Notes under the pieces: generated by a model
The model's input: only the letters and a program-made list of their open reading frames with translations
Databases searched by the model: none
Told to the model about the DNA's origin: nothing
Program-made: the position numbers and the translations under genes
Assembly: GCF_025698545.1 (NCBI RefSeq)
Contig: NC_068570.1
Location: 58,733,924 to 58,797,923, forward strand
Reading direction: 5' to 3'
Origin: Gossypium raimondii
Taxonomy: Eukaryota; Streptophyta; Magnoliopsida; Malvales; Malvaceae
DNA: 64,000 bases
Part shown: positions 1-11,200 of the stretch, piece after piece
Position numbering within the stretch: position 1 is the stretch's first letter
Layout of the letters: every line of letters starts with the position of its first letter

Positions 1-1196
1 TAAGCTCTGCAAGCCGCCTTGACAAATCATCCTCGTCGACCTTCTCTTCAGTCTTCGTCGGAACAGCATGAGCAGCAGCGTTTGGCAACCCAACCGAGAC
101 CTCTAACCCGTAATCATCAGCCACTTGCTGCATCAGGCTGTTGACTTCACCTTCGGGTGTCGATAACGAAGTAGAACCAGCCATAGCACTCTCCATAAAC
201 TCTGCTTGAACCTCCATATTCACAAACTGCTTCTCGAATTGATCCATTGTTTCTGACATTTTCTGCAAATTTCCTGCATAAACATTTGAATTAGTTTTGC
301 TTTCGGCTAATATGTCTACATTATGTTGATTTCAACTAATTTTTCCTCGGAGCTGGGTTCGTGTCCATCACTGGACACTCCCTTAACGGTTCCGCGTCAA
401 TACATGTCCGTTTTGACCATGTCCGGCTTTATTTTTTATTTTTTTTAACATTACCAACCATGTCCAATATTCCAATACGTATTTCGCCGAGTTGAGGATG
501 TATCCATATCCGATACTAGAACACTCCCTTAATGCTATTGCTCCCTTCGGTAACATGAATTTGAAAATTCGGATTTGAATTTCATTTATTATGAAATGCA
601 TGCATTACAGACAAATTAGATGTGATTCAATATAATATGTATTTGAAAAGTATAAAAACATGAATTTATCATCATAGATTTGAGAAATAACTACTCAATT
701 TACTTTATTTTTGAAATCCAAGTTCCAAAAAGCTACCCAACAAAAGTGTTCTTGCTTCATGGATTCTAACCTAAATTCTCCGTAATATTGATTTCTCCTA
801 AAATTTATTATCATCATGAATAGCCACGAAAAAGAAAGATGATCAATGATACAAAAGTACTGAGAAATAACCTGTGGCCAATGAAGATTCAAGTGACTTA
901 ACAATATTAGCCATGGACTTGTTAATGGTAGTCATCTTAGCTTGAGTATCAAGCCTAGCAACAACGGCATCGAGCCGCGAGGCAAGACGGAGGTAGTTCA
1001 TCTGCTCGTTGCGCTTTCGAATGGCGTTCTCGGCGTAGATACGAGCTCCGTCCATGTTACCTTTCTCGATCGCCTTCTTCACCTTCAATTTCTCGGATTT
1101 CTCGTCCTTCTCGCACTTCCTCGACTGGCGTTGCAACGATTTGGACGTGAATTTCAGCTCCATGATCTGGTTCAAGAGCTTCTCGGTGTTCCCCAT
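1..1196 (-). CDS. CHMP1: CHMP1-like ESCRT-III subunit, 3' end cut off by window
   Basis: Charged multivesicular body protein 1 (yeast Did2/Vps46). It acts late in ESCRT-III at endosomes, recruits the Vps4 ATPase, and is needed for sorting membrane cargo into multivesicular bodies. Two coding exons: 1196-872 and 273-1. The join is in phase (GCC ACA G|GA AAT) with a GT donor and a TGCAG acceptor. The product opens [20 protein letters not shown], followed by the basic helical hairpin, and the last visible residues [10 protein letters not shown] form the MIM1 motif that binds Vps4 and LIP5-type MIT domains. 199 codons are visible; the family is about 203 residues, so only a few residues and the stop are missing. 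The 598-bp intron carries two loosely similar segments near 368-395 and 500-540. Identification is secure; which CHMP1 paralogue (A or B) cannot be told. Confidence 0.95.
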
Positions 1197-2625
1197 GGCT
1201 GGATTCTTTGTTTGATCGAAGAGAGATTGATGAATTTAAAAAAAGTAGGGTTCAAAATTTGGGGGGTTTTCTAATCGAATTTGATTTGATGTTTGTATAC
1301 GGGTTTTGCTTTTTCTTTTATTTATGTTCAGGGATAGTGAAACGCAGCGTTTAGCGCAAAGCGAAAAATTGGACCAATTTTACTACTGTTTTGGGGAATT
1401 TGATTAAAAATAATATATATTTAAAAATAAACAATATAAATGCCCAATTACAAAAACATAAATACAACTTTCTGATAATTTTATTTGGTATAATGATAAA
1501 TTTAGTCCCTAAAACTTATTTTTTCTACTTTGTCCATATATATTTTAATCACTTCAATCCTCAAATTTTAAAATTTAATCAATTTGTTTCTAAATGAAAA
1601 TTGGATTAAATTTAAAATTTTAAAATGTAGATAATTTTTGTCGATAATAAAATATATGTGGTTCGTATCAATATCATTAAAATTTTAATAAATATCAATT
1701 TTTCGTCTAAAAATAATTAAAATTTGAATGTTGTAAACTAAAGTGATGTAAGGATAAAAGATTTAAGATCAAAATGATATCATAAGAAAATGTTAAAAAC
1801 AAAATTTATCATTATTTGTTTTATTTTATTATTAAAAATAACCATTAAATTATTTGATTTTATTTTGAGCTTAAAATAACATATAATAAATTTGATATTT
1901 GAATTTTAATATTTCATTGTGAATCGACTTCAAAGCTAAAGAATGAGTCAAATTGTCGGTTGAATCTCAACTCAATTGGCATAAGTATTATTGCCAATAC
2001 AATAAAATGTGGCTTCGAGTCTAAAGCAAGTTATACTCCTATTTATTAGTTGGGGGCTATGGGTAATTTTAAGAATTGTGTTAAAATGAGCAGATATAAT
2101 CTGAACCTATAATGAGATTTTTCTAAAATGTGTAAAATTTTATTTTAAATTAAATTTCAGGTCGAGAGCAATTTTAAATAAAAATTTTCTGACCAAACAT
2201 AATAATATTAATTAAAATATATATTTTAAATAATTTAACTAAAATCTCTTAATTTTTAAGACTCTCTTACATGTAATTTGGAATAAATCATTATCGGCTT
2301 ATATAAAAAATAGATTTTTGTCATTTTTAAAATTTTAATAGCATATTCAATTATTAATTTTTTTCAAAATGTTAAATATTAGGATTATTGAAAATTTAAA
2401 ATTTTAATGTGTTTGATCTAGATTTGAATTTTAAATTAAATAAAACTAATTTCTTCATTATTACCAAATTAAATAATTTTGAAAATTAGTTGTTTTATTA
2501 AATTAAGATAACTTTTAAATTTAAAAGTGTTTAAATAAATTTATAAAAAAATAAATTTAAATAATACTCACATTGTAATATTTTTTTTTTCTTGAAGAGA
2601 TTTTCAGAGATTTAGAGAAACAGCA
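1197..2625. other. Intergenic spacer between divergent CHMP1 and C2 genes
   Basis: Very AT-rich spacer holding the promoters of the flanking divergently transcribed genes. Apart from one MITE-like element (1487-1818) I see no coding sequence. A run of T residues ends just before the C2 gene 5' leader (about 2581-2592). Confidence 0.6.
1487..1818. mobile_element. Short terminal-inverted-repeat element (MITE-like)
   Basis: The left end reads GGTATAATGATAAATTTAGTC and the right end, reversed, reads CAAATAATGATAAATTTTGT, so the ends are inverted repeats. Both sides are flanked by ttttattt (1479-1486 and 1819-1826), a possible 8-bp target duplication, though the AT-rich setting makes this weak. 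No coding capacity. A similar left end occurs near 61056. Confidence 0.5.
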
Positions 2626-3318
2626 ATGGAGTCTTCAGCTCAGGTTCTGGAAATCAACTTAATCTCAGCACAAGGACTTAAGCGTCATACCAAAAACTAC
2701 GCCATTGCTTGGGTTGATCCATCGACGAAGCTTCGGACTCGGATCGATCGTACCGGCGGCGAAAATCCGACTTGGAACGATAAATTTCTCTTCAAAGTCT
2801 CACAGGATTTCCTTTCCGGTGAAACCTCAGCCGTTTCCGTCGCGATTTACGCCGCCGGAATCATTCGAGACAAACTCATAGGCACCGTTCGCATTCTCAT
2901 TAGCACTTTCCTCCATACTTCTCCTTCATCTCCGATTACATCGCCGGCTTTCGCAGCGTTCTTGATCCGCAGCCCTTCCGGCGAATTCTTCGGAACCTTA
3001 AACGTCGGCGCAACGGTTCTTAACGCATTTACAGGCTTTCAAGCGTTGAATAAAGCCTCCGCCATAGGTTATCACGAACTTGCCGGAGAGAATCTCGCCG
3101 GAAAATACCGATCGGCGAACAAATCAAAGGCAACAGTTCGTGATGTACCTGAATCGATCCCTAGTGATTCACCAGTTCATCAATCGGAAACTAGCGATTC
3201 CTTAGTGGACCAATCCTTTACAGATGTGAGCTTGAAACAGAAAGTTCGAAAGAACAAGAAGAAATTTTGGATCAATCTCAGGCAACTACATGCAATCTGT
3301 ATAAGTCCCCAAATTTGA
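2626..3318 (+). CDS. C2-domain protein (SRC2-like), single exon
   Basis: A 230-residue protein with one N-terminal C2 domain (about residues 6-100). Visible hallmarks are the LEINLISAQGLKR first strand, the ENPTWNDKFLFKV strand and a KLIGTVRI strand. Plant proteins of this SRC2-like type usually bind membranes or partner proteins at the cell periphery. In the first calcium loop the common DPYV segment is AIAWVDPSTK, so calcium binding is not assured. Residues 100-230 are poorly conserved and Ser-rich, ending in a basic stretch (KQKVRKNKKKFW). The start is the first ATG after a leader (cagcaATGG). A GTATAAG near 3298 could be a splice donor, so the last few residues may differ in the real transcript. 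No partner gene is adjacent. Confidence 0.75.
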   Translation: MESSAQVLEINLISAQGLKRHTKNYAIAWVDPSTKLRTRIDRTGGENPTWNDKFLFKVSQDFLSGETSAVSVAIYAAGIIRDKLIGTVRILISTFLHTSPSSPITSPAFAAFLIRSPSGEFFGTLNVGATVLNAFTGFQALNKASAIGYHELAGENLAGKYRSANKSKATVRDVPESIPSDSPVHQSETSDSLVDQSFTDVSLKQKVRKNKKKFWINLRQLHAICISPQI

Positions 3319-5668
3319 TCCATCTTTTTTCTATTTTATATATTTAAGCTTTTTTATTTGCTTTGCAATTTCATTTTGCAAGAAAATATTGTCTTTGCAC
3401 ATTCAAAATAATGTTCTTTTTCATCAAAATGTCTAAATCATAGATTTTTTTTCTGGCAAATTATTCGAATATGGTTCGAAATTTTTTATGTCAAAAAACC
3501 ACTCCAGTCCTTTTAATTTTGAAATTTAGCAAATTGGTCCCTCTAAAACAATTTAGAGTATTTTATTCCTGACAATTTCAAAACTAAATAATAACAAATT
3601 CAGCCTTTGATGTTTACATATTTTTCTCAAATTGGCCTTACTTCTAAATAATTCAACAAATTCCATCTCAATATTTCCATATTTTCACAAATGTTGGAAG
3701 ATAAATTTGTTCAATCTGGTTCAAATTGATAGAATATGTATATTTTTAGGGCTAAATTTATTATTATACTAATCAAAATTATGTATGGACTAAATACATT
3801 AAAACCGTGATTAATTATCCTTAGTTGCTCACTTTCGAAATTGTCATGGATTAAATTACTTTGATTTTTTTGAGAGGGACCAATTTGTTTATTTTTAAAT
3901 TGAAAGGGACTAAATAGATTTTTTACCAAATTTTTATATCAGTAAAGATTTGGTTTACAAAATTTAAATTTAGGTAGCTCAATTATCGAGTAAGTAAAAC
4001 TTGGATATTATATTGCTTGTGTATTTAAAAAATGTTTATGGAAAATGATTTTTGTAATTTTTTATATTTTATCGTGAAAATAGTTTGATTAATAGAAAAA
4101 ATAAGACTTCCTTTTAAATTATTTTTAAATTGAATATTGAAATATTGAAATATTAAATTGGAAATAAAAAATTGAAGTATCAAATTGAATATTGAAAACT
4201 AAATGATATATTATTAAAGTTAAATTTTGCTATCTGTGTAAATTGTGGATTAGTACCTCTATTTTAATTTGATCAATTTTAATCTATGTACTTTTCGAGT
4301 TTTGAAATTTTAATCTTGACTCAATGATAATGATTAATTACATTTAATTAAATTATGGTATTAGTCCTGTATTATGCGTAAAATTAAAATTTAGTCCACA
4401 TTCACTAATTGGATCATTCTTAGTAGCTATTTTTTTAATTTCAAAATTTTAATCTTAATGCAAACAACAGTCATTAAAGTCTAAATCTATTAATTGATTT
4501 TTTGCAGTAATATTTAAAAATAACAAAACTTAGTAAATTTAATAGTTATCATTTAGTTAGGACTAAAATGTTCAAATTCGACCAAATTAAAGTAGAGATA
4601 CTAAATCCACAACTTATCTAATATTGTCATATACCGAGAACCAATAAGATCACAGAAAACTCAATTTTTAAAATTATTTTAATTTCTACTCTTAGCTTGC
4701 TTCAACCAAGTTGGTATTTTTATTATTACAACAAAAAATGTGAGTTCCGTATTTTCCGATATAACAATTAAAGGACAATTATAAGTAAAATTAAGTATTT
4801 TTAATAAAAATGGATAATATATATGAACCAAAAAAATATCGAAATAAAAAAATAAAAAATATATTTATTAATTATTAACTTCCTTTATCAGTTATAATAC
4901 ATTAAATATGCATTAAAACTGAAAATCATTTAAAATTTTGATGAAACTCATAATTGAACCTAAAATGGCTCAACCCTCGTGGACAGATTGGTACTAGAAA
5001 CTCAAAATTGATTTGATACTATCAGGCCGAACTCGAGTTTGATCAACTCAATCCATCAGTAAAATCGAATTCAAATTTAGTAATACTCACAGCTAATCGA
5101 ACTTTTCATTAATATAGAATTAGAGCTTGAATACTAACAAGCAAAATCGAGCAAGTTTGAACATGGATGTAAGAATTTTTAGATGAAAGCTTGATCATGT
5201 GTCAAGCTAAATTCGAACTCAAAAATTTAAATATTTAAGTCAAGCTTAAACCGAATATCAAACTCTTTAAAGCTTTAATTCGATTCAACTACAACCTTTT
5301 TAGTTCATAGCATTTTTAAAGAAAATTCCCCTTTGCGATCGAATCATTTTAAAAGATCATATCCTCGTACCCATATTTTTAAAACATGGGTAGTGAGCTT
5401 AGCTTTTTCTAAATCATCCAAATACAAAATAACAAAAACAGCTTAATGATCTCAACAAAGTCAACGAGGAGATTAAAGGGCAAAATTATCAAACTTACGA
5501 TATTATAGTCCGAAAAACAAACTCAAAACCACCATGATTCTCACTTTTTTTTGTTTCAAAATCTAGTTATAAAATACACCAACAAGCTAAAACCACGAAA
5601 CAAGGATGAAAAAGTGTCGGAGACAACGAAAATTGCAGCAAAATGATTGTGAAGTTGTGTAAAAAATC
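3319..5668. other. AT-rich spacer with MITE relics
   Basis: No gene seen. It contains the MITE at 3489-3927, a second weaker element-like stretch at about 4240-4650 with inverted phrases (TTAGTACCTCTATTTTAATTT left, AAATTAAAGTAGAGATACTAA right), and an imperfect repeat at about 4950-5300 rich in CAAGCTCGAACTC-type words, also seen at 6740-7010 inside the eL28 intron. The last part is the 3' UTR and downstream region of the eL28 gene. Confidence 0.5.
3489..3927. mobile_element. MITE, same family as 15622-16096
   Basis: A 439-bp non-coding element with long imperfect terminal inverted repeats: left TGTCAAAAAACCACTCCAGTCC, right (reversed) GGTAAAAAATCTATTTAGTCCC as imperfect partners. Flanks are aatttttta (3480-3488) and aaattttta (3928-3936), a 9-bp duplication with one mismatch, as Mutator-type (MULE) elements make. 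It shares its middle (GAGAGGGACCAATTTG, TTTGATTTTTTTGAGAGGGA) with the copy at 15622. Confidence 0.7.
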
Positions 5669-7597
5669 TCACTTCCTGCCATGGATCCTCGATGCTTGTC
5701 TGTTCCTCTTCTTGACACCGGATTTGGCAACCTTCAGACTTCGGTTCACAGCACTCAACCTTGCTAGGGCAGCTTTTGTTAAATCCGGCCTGTAGTAGTT
5801 GTCTGTCACCTGTAATGTTTGAATAGTAGATCATTAGGAAAAAATTCATAAAAAGAACGGTAACAATGTGACACAAACTGTAATAGATGATGGGAAAAGA
5901 TACAACCACTCAAGCAGAACTTCAGAATATCATTGAAAATGGATACTACACAAATGAGATCCAGAATATCGTTGATAATCTATATCCAAAAAGGCTACTC
6001 AAAGCATGCATATACACGATAATGCCTAAAGTGGCTACATAAGCATTGAAGAGGATCATATGGAAGCTCAGAAGCCAAGCGTAACAAGTACATTTCAACG
6101 AAGAATCCAACAAATAGATCCTTCTTATATGTTATCGCTTCATCACCGCAAGATAAAACCCTCGAAAAAGTTTAAACTCAAAAGCTGGAAACACCATACC
6201 AGTTAACAATCATTCGGGTTAACAAGAATTTCAGTGTTTAAATCTTTAAATGATCTATTTTTTTTCCTAATTTACGGAAGACAATCACAGCAATTACAGA
6301 TAGCAAACCTAGTAAAATAATAAACAGACAAGTTTCGAATTTGATTTCCTCATTACCTGGTTTTTGACTGCCTTGGCCATCCTAGGGAACTCCTTTTTCA
6401 TGACAGACTTATGGAGCAAGCTCGAAGGCTTGTTCTGCTTCTTAGACTTGGTTGTGGCTAAGAGCACAGACTGGTCTTTGCCTGCAGGTTGAATGGTGAC
6501 GGTTTTCTTGTTTGCCAAACCTAAAATTTCACGGATCCAGGAAAGAGTTAATATACTTTACAAATACAACATATATCACCATGCAAATTTTAAATTCACA
6601 TTTTAAGCTTTTTGATTATTCTCAAGATAAAAGAAGACCTTCCACAACTCTTTGCATTTTACGACAATTATCATTTCTCATCCCATCCTAATGCTGTAAT
6701 AGAGCACAGCTGAAACAAGCTCATGATAAAAGAATCTTAAGCTCAAGCACCCATTAGAAATTCAAAGCTTGAAGCTCCACTAGATCTTGATCAAGTTTCA
6801 CTTCACTTTCAAACCTCAAACTTGATTCAAGATAAAGATCAAAATGCTCGAGCTTGCTGAATTAGGCTCATTTTCCAAATGGAAATAAGCCATATTACCT
6901 TTGCTTGAGTTTAAATCAAAATTTTTCAATAAAAATCAATTTTTTTTAAAAAAGAGAGGCTTGATTATGCTCAAGAGCTGCTCGACTCAAGTATTAGTAG
7001 AGCTCGAATTCAGGCCCCTTGATAAATTGTGCTCGACTTCAATGTGAAGACGACTGGAGCCAAATTCAAAAACTTTTTCCATCCCACCATCCAACGATGC
7101 GCTCACACTCTGTGAACCCTGGCTTAACCCAAATACAATACCAACCCATTGAAGGGACGGTCAACTCCGGACAAACTTCGAAGATTTCTAAGAACAGAGT
7201 CGGCCTCCCCTCAACAAATACCCATTATTCCTCTTCTCATTTCCTCAATAAAATCTAAGCATTTATACGCAAAAAACCATTTGCTTATATAATTTCCATT
7301 TCTCTTTCACATATTAAAAAACAAATGGTAATAACAACAATATCGATCTCTTTTTGTTTTACAAATAAATCTAAAATCAATATCATCAAATCACCTCAAA
7401 GATAATGAAAATGAAGATCTGGGATCAAAAAGTATATAAATAATAATACCAGAGTGTTTGTAGGAGTTGACATTGTAGAGATTGTTGGGCTCTTTGCTGA
7501 ATCGAACGCCAGCAGTTCCTCTTCCAAATTGTTTCACCAAAAAACAATTGTTCTTCTTCACCACCTCCCAAATCAACTGTCCTGGAACTGTCGCCAT
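5669..7597 (-). CDS. RPL28: 60S ribosomal protein eL28 (RPL28)
   Basis: Structural protein of the cytosolic large ribosomal subunit. Three coding exons, 7597-7450, 6520-6357 and 5809-5669, join in phase (G|GT and CAG|GTG) with GT-AG borders to give 150 residues. The product opens [17 protein letters not shown] and contains [36 protein letters not shown] and [17 protein letters not shown], which together identify the eL28 family; it ends in a basic tail [12 protein letters not shown]. The reading frame stays open upstream of this ATG but has no other ATG, so 7597 is the start. A TATA box and a telo-box lie upstream. Intron 2 (5810-6356) holds a C/D snoRNA candidate. The neighbouring DNA ligase copy begins about 400 bp upstream on the other strand. 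Confidence 0.95.
6068..6146 (-). ncRNA. Candidate intronic C/D-box snoRNA targeting 25S rRNA
   Basis: Read on the minus strand inside eL28 intron 2. Box C GTGATGA (6146-6140) and box D CTGA (6071-6068) are 79 nt apart end to end, a normal C/D snoRNA size. Ending one base before box D is ACGCTTGGCT, which is a perfect 10-nt complement of AGCCAAGCGT. That segment is found, from memory, in the conserved peptidyl-transferase-side region of plant 25S rRNA (CAGCCAAGCGTTCATAG). By the box D plus 5 rule the target would be the second C of AGCC. Plant ribosomal-protein introns are known hosts for such RNAs. Against it: I see no convincing terminal stem and no clear C'/D' pair. Confidence 0.4.
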
Positions 7598-7751
7598 TTT
7601 GTGTTCTATTTCCCTGCACCTCACTGCACCAGATTTAACCACAAAAAACCCTAATTCGTGAGATTAAAATCTTTAAAAAAAAGGAAAAAGAAATCAGAAT
7701 AAATTTATTAATGATATTGAAATAAGAACTAAAGAAGAACCTGTTGGTTTT

Positions 7752-7760
7752 TTAGGGTTT
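7752..7760 (-). promoter_or_regulatory. Telo-box upstream of eL28
   Basis: On the minus strand this reads AAACCCTAA, the telo-box typical of plant ribosomal-protein gene 5' regions, about 155 bases upstream of the eL28 start codon. Further AAACCCTA-like words lie around 7646-7655 and 7850-7857. Confidence 0.6.
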
Positions 7761-7832
7761 TTTTTTTTTTTTAATGAAGGGATGAACAATTGGAGAAAGA
7801 GAGGTAAAAGAGGAAGGGAAAAAAAATGGAGG

Positions 7833-7839
7833 CTTTATA
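7833..7839 (-). promoter_or_regulatory. Probable TATA box of eL28
   Basis: Reads TATAAAG on the minus strand. It would place transcription start near 7805 and give a leader of roughly 200 bases, with the telo-box inside or near its beginning. Confidence 0.45.
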
Positions 7840-7993
7840 TTAGTGGAAGTAGGGTTTTGTTTTAAGTAAAATTACGATTATATCCTTTCACTTCAAAATA
7901 TTACGTGAAATACAAATAGAAAATTTGGACCCACCTTACGCCAATTTTTTATTACCCTAGAAAGGACAAACAAAAAACTAGAACCAGACACCA

Positions 7994-10122
7994 ATGGCTT
8001 CGACGGCTTTCAACGCCGCCGCCGCCGCCGCTGTAAACGAAGAGTAAACACCAATCATTATTCAAAAAGCGCAAAATCCCACATTCATTTGCTTCTGACA
8101 AGGCTGAATCAGTAGCTAAACCACCTAAAACCCTGGAATTAAAGCAATGCCAGTACGAAAACGACGACAATGGAAGTTATTAGGAGAAGAAGATGATGAA
8201 AAAGAAAAAGAAGAAGAAACTTTCGGGATTGAAGGAGTCTGAAGAGATGACTGATGAAGAACTGAATAGCAGCAAGGTATCTGTGTTGAAAACAGCGGCA
8301 GAAGATTTCGGGATCAATGGCGTATTGGTCTAAGAACGATGGGGTTCCTTTCTCGTTTCTCTTCCGGGCGTTTGATTTTACTACTCAACGGGTGTGCCGC
8401 AACGACGTGAACGTCGCCTGTAATATGTTAAGGACCGTCATGCGCACTACGCCACGTGATTTGCTTGCTGTTTTCCATCTTTTGGCTAATAATAAGATAG
8501 CTCCCAAGCATGAACTAGCGTCGGATTTAGGCGTTGGATCAGGTCTGATCATCACTGCATTAGCTGAAGCGTACAACAAACCCGAAGATGAAATCAGAAA
8601 CCAGTACAACACTCTCGGAGATTCGGCTAAACGGCGGAAACTATACGATCGACGGTGTTGATCAAACCCCACCAGCCTCTTACGGTTTCTAAAGTATTCA
8701 AAGCATTGCTCGCCATTGCCAAAGAATGTAGGAGGAAGAACAAAAGGAAGAAACTGGATTTGGTTGAAGAACTTGTAATGGCTGCTGGGAGTAATGAAGT
8801 TAAGCATATAATTCATCTTCTTACCCCTAAAACAAGCAATCGGATCGGATTTTGGTTTCGAGTCTTTTAGCAGCATTGGGACAAGCTGCTGTATACAACG
8901 AAAACCGAAATTTGGAACCTTTGGATTCACCAGAGGCTGCGGAGATCGTAAAGCGAGTGCATTCGGTTTGTCTGGTTTATGATAAGCTAATCTGGGCGAT
9001 TCTCGACGATGGAATATCGAAACTTTCAAGTTCATGCAGCTTTTCTATCGGAGTTCCGGTCGAGCCAATGCTGGCGAAACTGAGTCTAGCTGAATCGGAG
9101 ATAATCGAAAGATTTAATGGTCTGCCATACGTTTGCAAAGTATAAGTACGATGGCGAACAAGCTCAAATTCATTACATGGAAGACGGGAAAGTGAAGATT
9201 TACACTCGCAATCTCGAACCGAGTTCCGAAATGTTTCCCGATGTTGTTATCGCCGTATCAAGATCGAAGAAATCCGGGGTAAAATCGTTTGTTTTGGACT
9301 GTGAAATCGTTGCATACGACCTTGACAAACACGAAACACTGCCTTATAAAATTCTAAGCACTCGAAGGCGTAAACATGTTGCTTTGATCGAGATTAAAGT
9401 TCAGTTTTGCATATTTGCTTTTGATATATTGTATCTTAATGGTGATTTGATCTATGAACAACAGCTCGTTCGAGGAAGAATCCGCGTTTTTTCAGTTCGC
9501 AACTGCATAAGAGTCGACAAATCCTAAGTAAAAGAAGATCGAAAAGTTCCTAAAAGCTGCCATGGATGCAAACTGTGAAAGCCTTGTTATTAAAGGCTTA
9601 GATGATGCATATGAAACCAGTACGTATCCATGGTTGAAACTGAAGAAAGAGTACATGGAAGGCATTGGGGACTCACTCGATCTCGTCTCAATCGCTGCAT
9701 ACCATGGCCGCTCAAGCAAACAGGCACTTACATCGTGTTTCTTATGGCTTGCTATGACAGTAAAACCGCAGAATTCGAAACTTTATGCAAATTAAAGACA
9801 GTATTTTCGAAGAAAATTCTTACCGAAATATCTTCCAGGCTAGCTTCGAAGGTGATTCCAAAACCGAAGCTGGTATGTCGCCAACAAAGTTAAACTGGAT
9901 GTATGGTTTGACCCCTCGGAGGTTTGAGAAGTGAAAGCTAGCTCTTTGACGACCAGTCCAGTTTATTATGCCGCTTTTGGCGTGGTGGAAGCTAGTGAGG
10001 GTCTTTTGACATGGTTTCATAGCTTTTTTCGTGTTCGAAAAGACAAGGATCCCGAACAAGCTTCGTCATTGGGGATCATGGTTGAAATGTATCAAAAGCA
10101 AGTTGTCAAGACAATCAAATGA
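7994..10122 (+). pseudogene. Intronless, frameshifted DNA ligase 1 copy (retrocopy)
   Basis: Collinear with almost all of plant DNA ligase 1 (ATP-dependent replicative ligase) but with no introns and the frame changing at least six times. Recognisable segments in order: N-terminal DNA-binding domain (NMLRTVMRTTPRDLLAVFHL, 8425 on); LLAALGQAAVYNENR (8868 on); nucleotidyl-transferase motif I as KYDGEQ (about 9148), where ligases have KYDGxR, so the Arg is Gln; motif III SFVLDCEIVAYD; FAFDILYLNG; motif IV ESLVIKGL with Gly changed to Ser; motif V WLKLKKEYM; and the OB-fold end with FFRVRKDKDPEQAS near 10030-10060. Frames by stretch: 8317-8661, 8655-8870, 8852-9145, 9117-9527, 9562-9795, 9630-9893, 9931-10122. 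Loss of introns suggests a retrocopy; no poly(A) tail is visible, so it is old. A degenerate member of a LIG1-like paralogue lineage is the alternative. Confidence 0.85.
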
Positions 10123-10880
10123 TCCTGTTACAGCATTTTACAATATAACCGAGGCAAAGGGTTTGAGATTTCATTTGTTTGTTAATCATTAATACCCTCA
10201 AATTGCATGTTATTTGGTAAGATTAGTGCCTTCAGATGAACTGTAGTTCAGGACTGAGAAAAAATTCTAGAAAATCGATTCAAATAGTAATGTTTAGTTC
10301 AATTTCCTTTAAACTTTATATCGGTTTTGATTTGGATATTACTTAAATACATTCAATTTAGTTTGATTTTCGATTCATTAGTTAAAATTTTATTGAGACT
10401 GGATTCATACTTTTTTACTCAATTTATGTTGAATTTATAATATAAAAATAAATATTTTATATCTAAATCAGTAAAAATAACTTAAAATATTATATAAAAA
10501 CTATTTTTAAAATTTTGATTAATCAAATCTATTCGAAACCAATGAATTGATTCAAAAAGTTTCATATTCGATTTTGATTCAATTTTGATCGATCTAGAAA
10601 ACTGGGTAATTTAAGTGTTGATTTCATCGCCGAAGTCAAGGATTTAGTTTACGAGAATGGGAACCGTGACTGTCGGGTCTAGGAAAATTATCTCAGTCCA
10701 AGGATCCGATTAATTTGAGGGCTGGTCTAGACAAGTGTGTTTACAATCGAGCGAAAGATGGTAATTGTACGGTGGCAGAAGCTTATAAGAATCCGGAGAA
10801 TAGTGTCTGGTTACATACATGGAGATTCCGAGGACCACAGATGATAAGGAATGCAAATGGGACTGTGGATGGCAGATCGG
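10123..10880. other. Spacer with no recognised gene
   Basis: AT-rich sequence up to about 10620, including an imperfect repeat of AAATCGATTCAAATAG/GATTTTGATTCAATTTT-type words. From 10620 to 10880 the base composition rises and short open frames appear. This may be the degraded upstream part of the LINE scrap that follows, but I recognise nothing in it. Confidence 0.4.
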
Positions 10881-11052
10881 CTGCTGGTGGGGATCGGTGT
10901 TGCAAGCTGAGTTGTTGGCCATTTATGATGGTTTGATGGTGGCTTGGGATTTAAGTTACGGGAAGCTAAGCGTGGAATGTGACGGTGTTGCTAATGTGAT
11001 CAAGGGTCGGGATGTGGGTCATGATTTTCGATCGGACTTGACAAGAACATGA
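10881..11052 (+). pseudogene. RNase H (RVT_3) fragment of a plant LINE
   Basis: The frame reads QAELLAIYDGLMVAWDLSYG then KLSVECDGVANVIKG, matching the AEL-A--GL--AW and VE-D motifs of the RNase H domain found at the 3' end of plant non-LTR retrotransposons. Only part of the domain is present, and no reverse transcriptase or endonuclease lies nearby. Read as a dead scrap. A second, independent scrap lies at 40991-41299. Confidence 0.55.
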
Positions 11053-11200
11053 CACAATTACACTACACGAATATAACATGAAAAATACAACACGACTGAA
11101 CATTATACTTCACCTATTCGGGACATGTACCGAAGCTTCGACATGTCATGCTAGTTTTAAAACAGGTCAACTACCAAAGCCAAAATACTTACAAATTTAC

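Noticed and set aside
7383-7420. Second box C-like TTGATGAT in eL28 intron 1
   Set aside because: No CTGA box D within a normal distance downstream on the minus strand.
7598-7642. Longer eL28 N-terminus ([14 protein letters not shown])
   Set aside because: No ATG in this extension. The family starts MATVPGQL, and the upstream sequence contains GGTGCAG, which could even be a leader splice site.
8385-9035. 216-residue open frame on the minus strand
   Set aside because: Antisense to the DNA ligase copy. The plus strand reads as ligase with family motifs; the minus frame resembles nothing I know.
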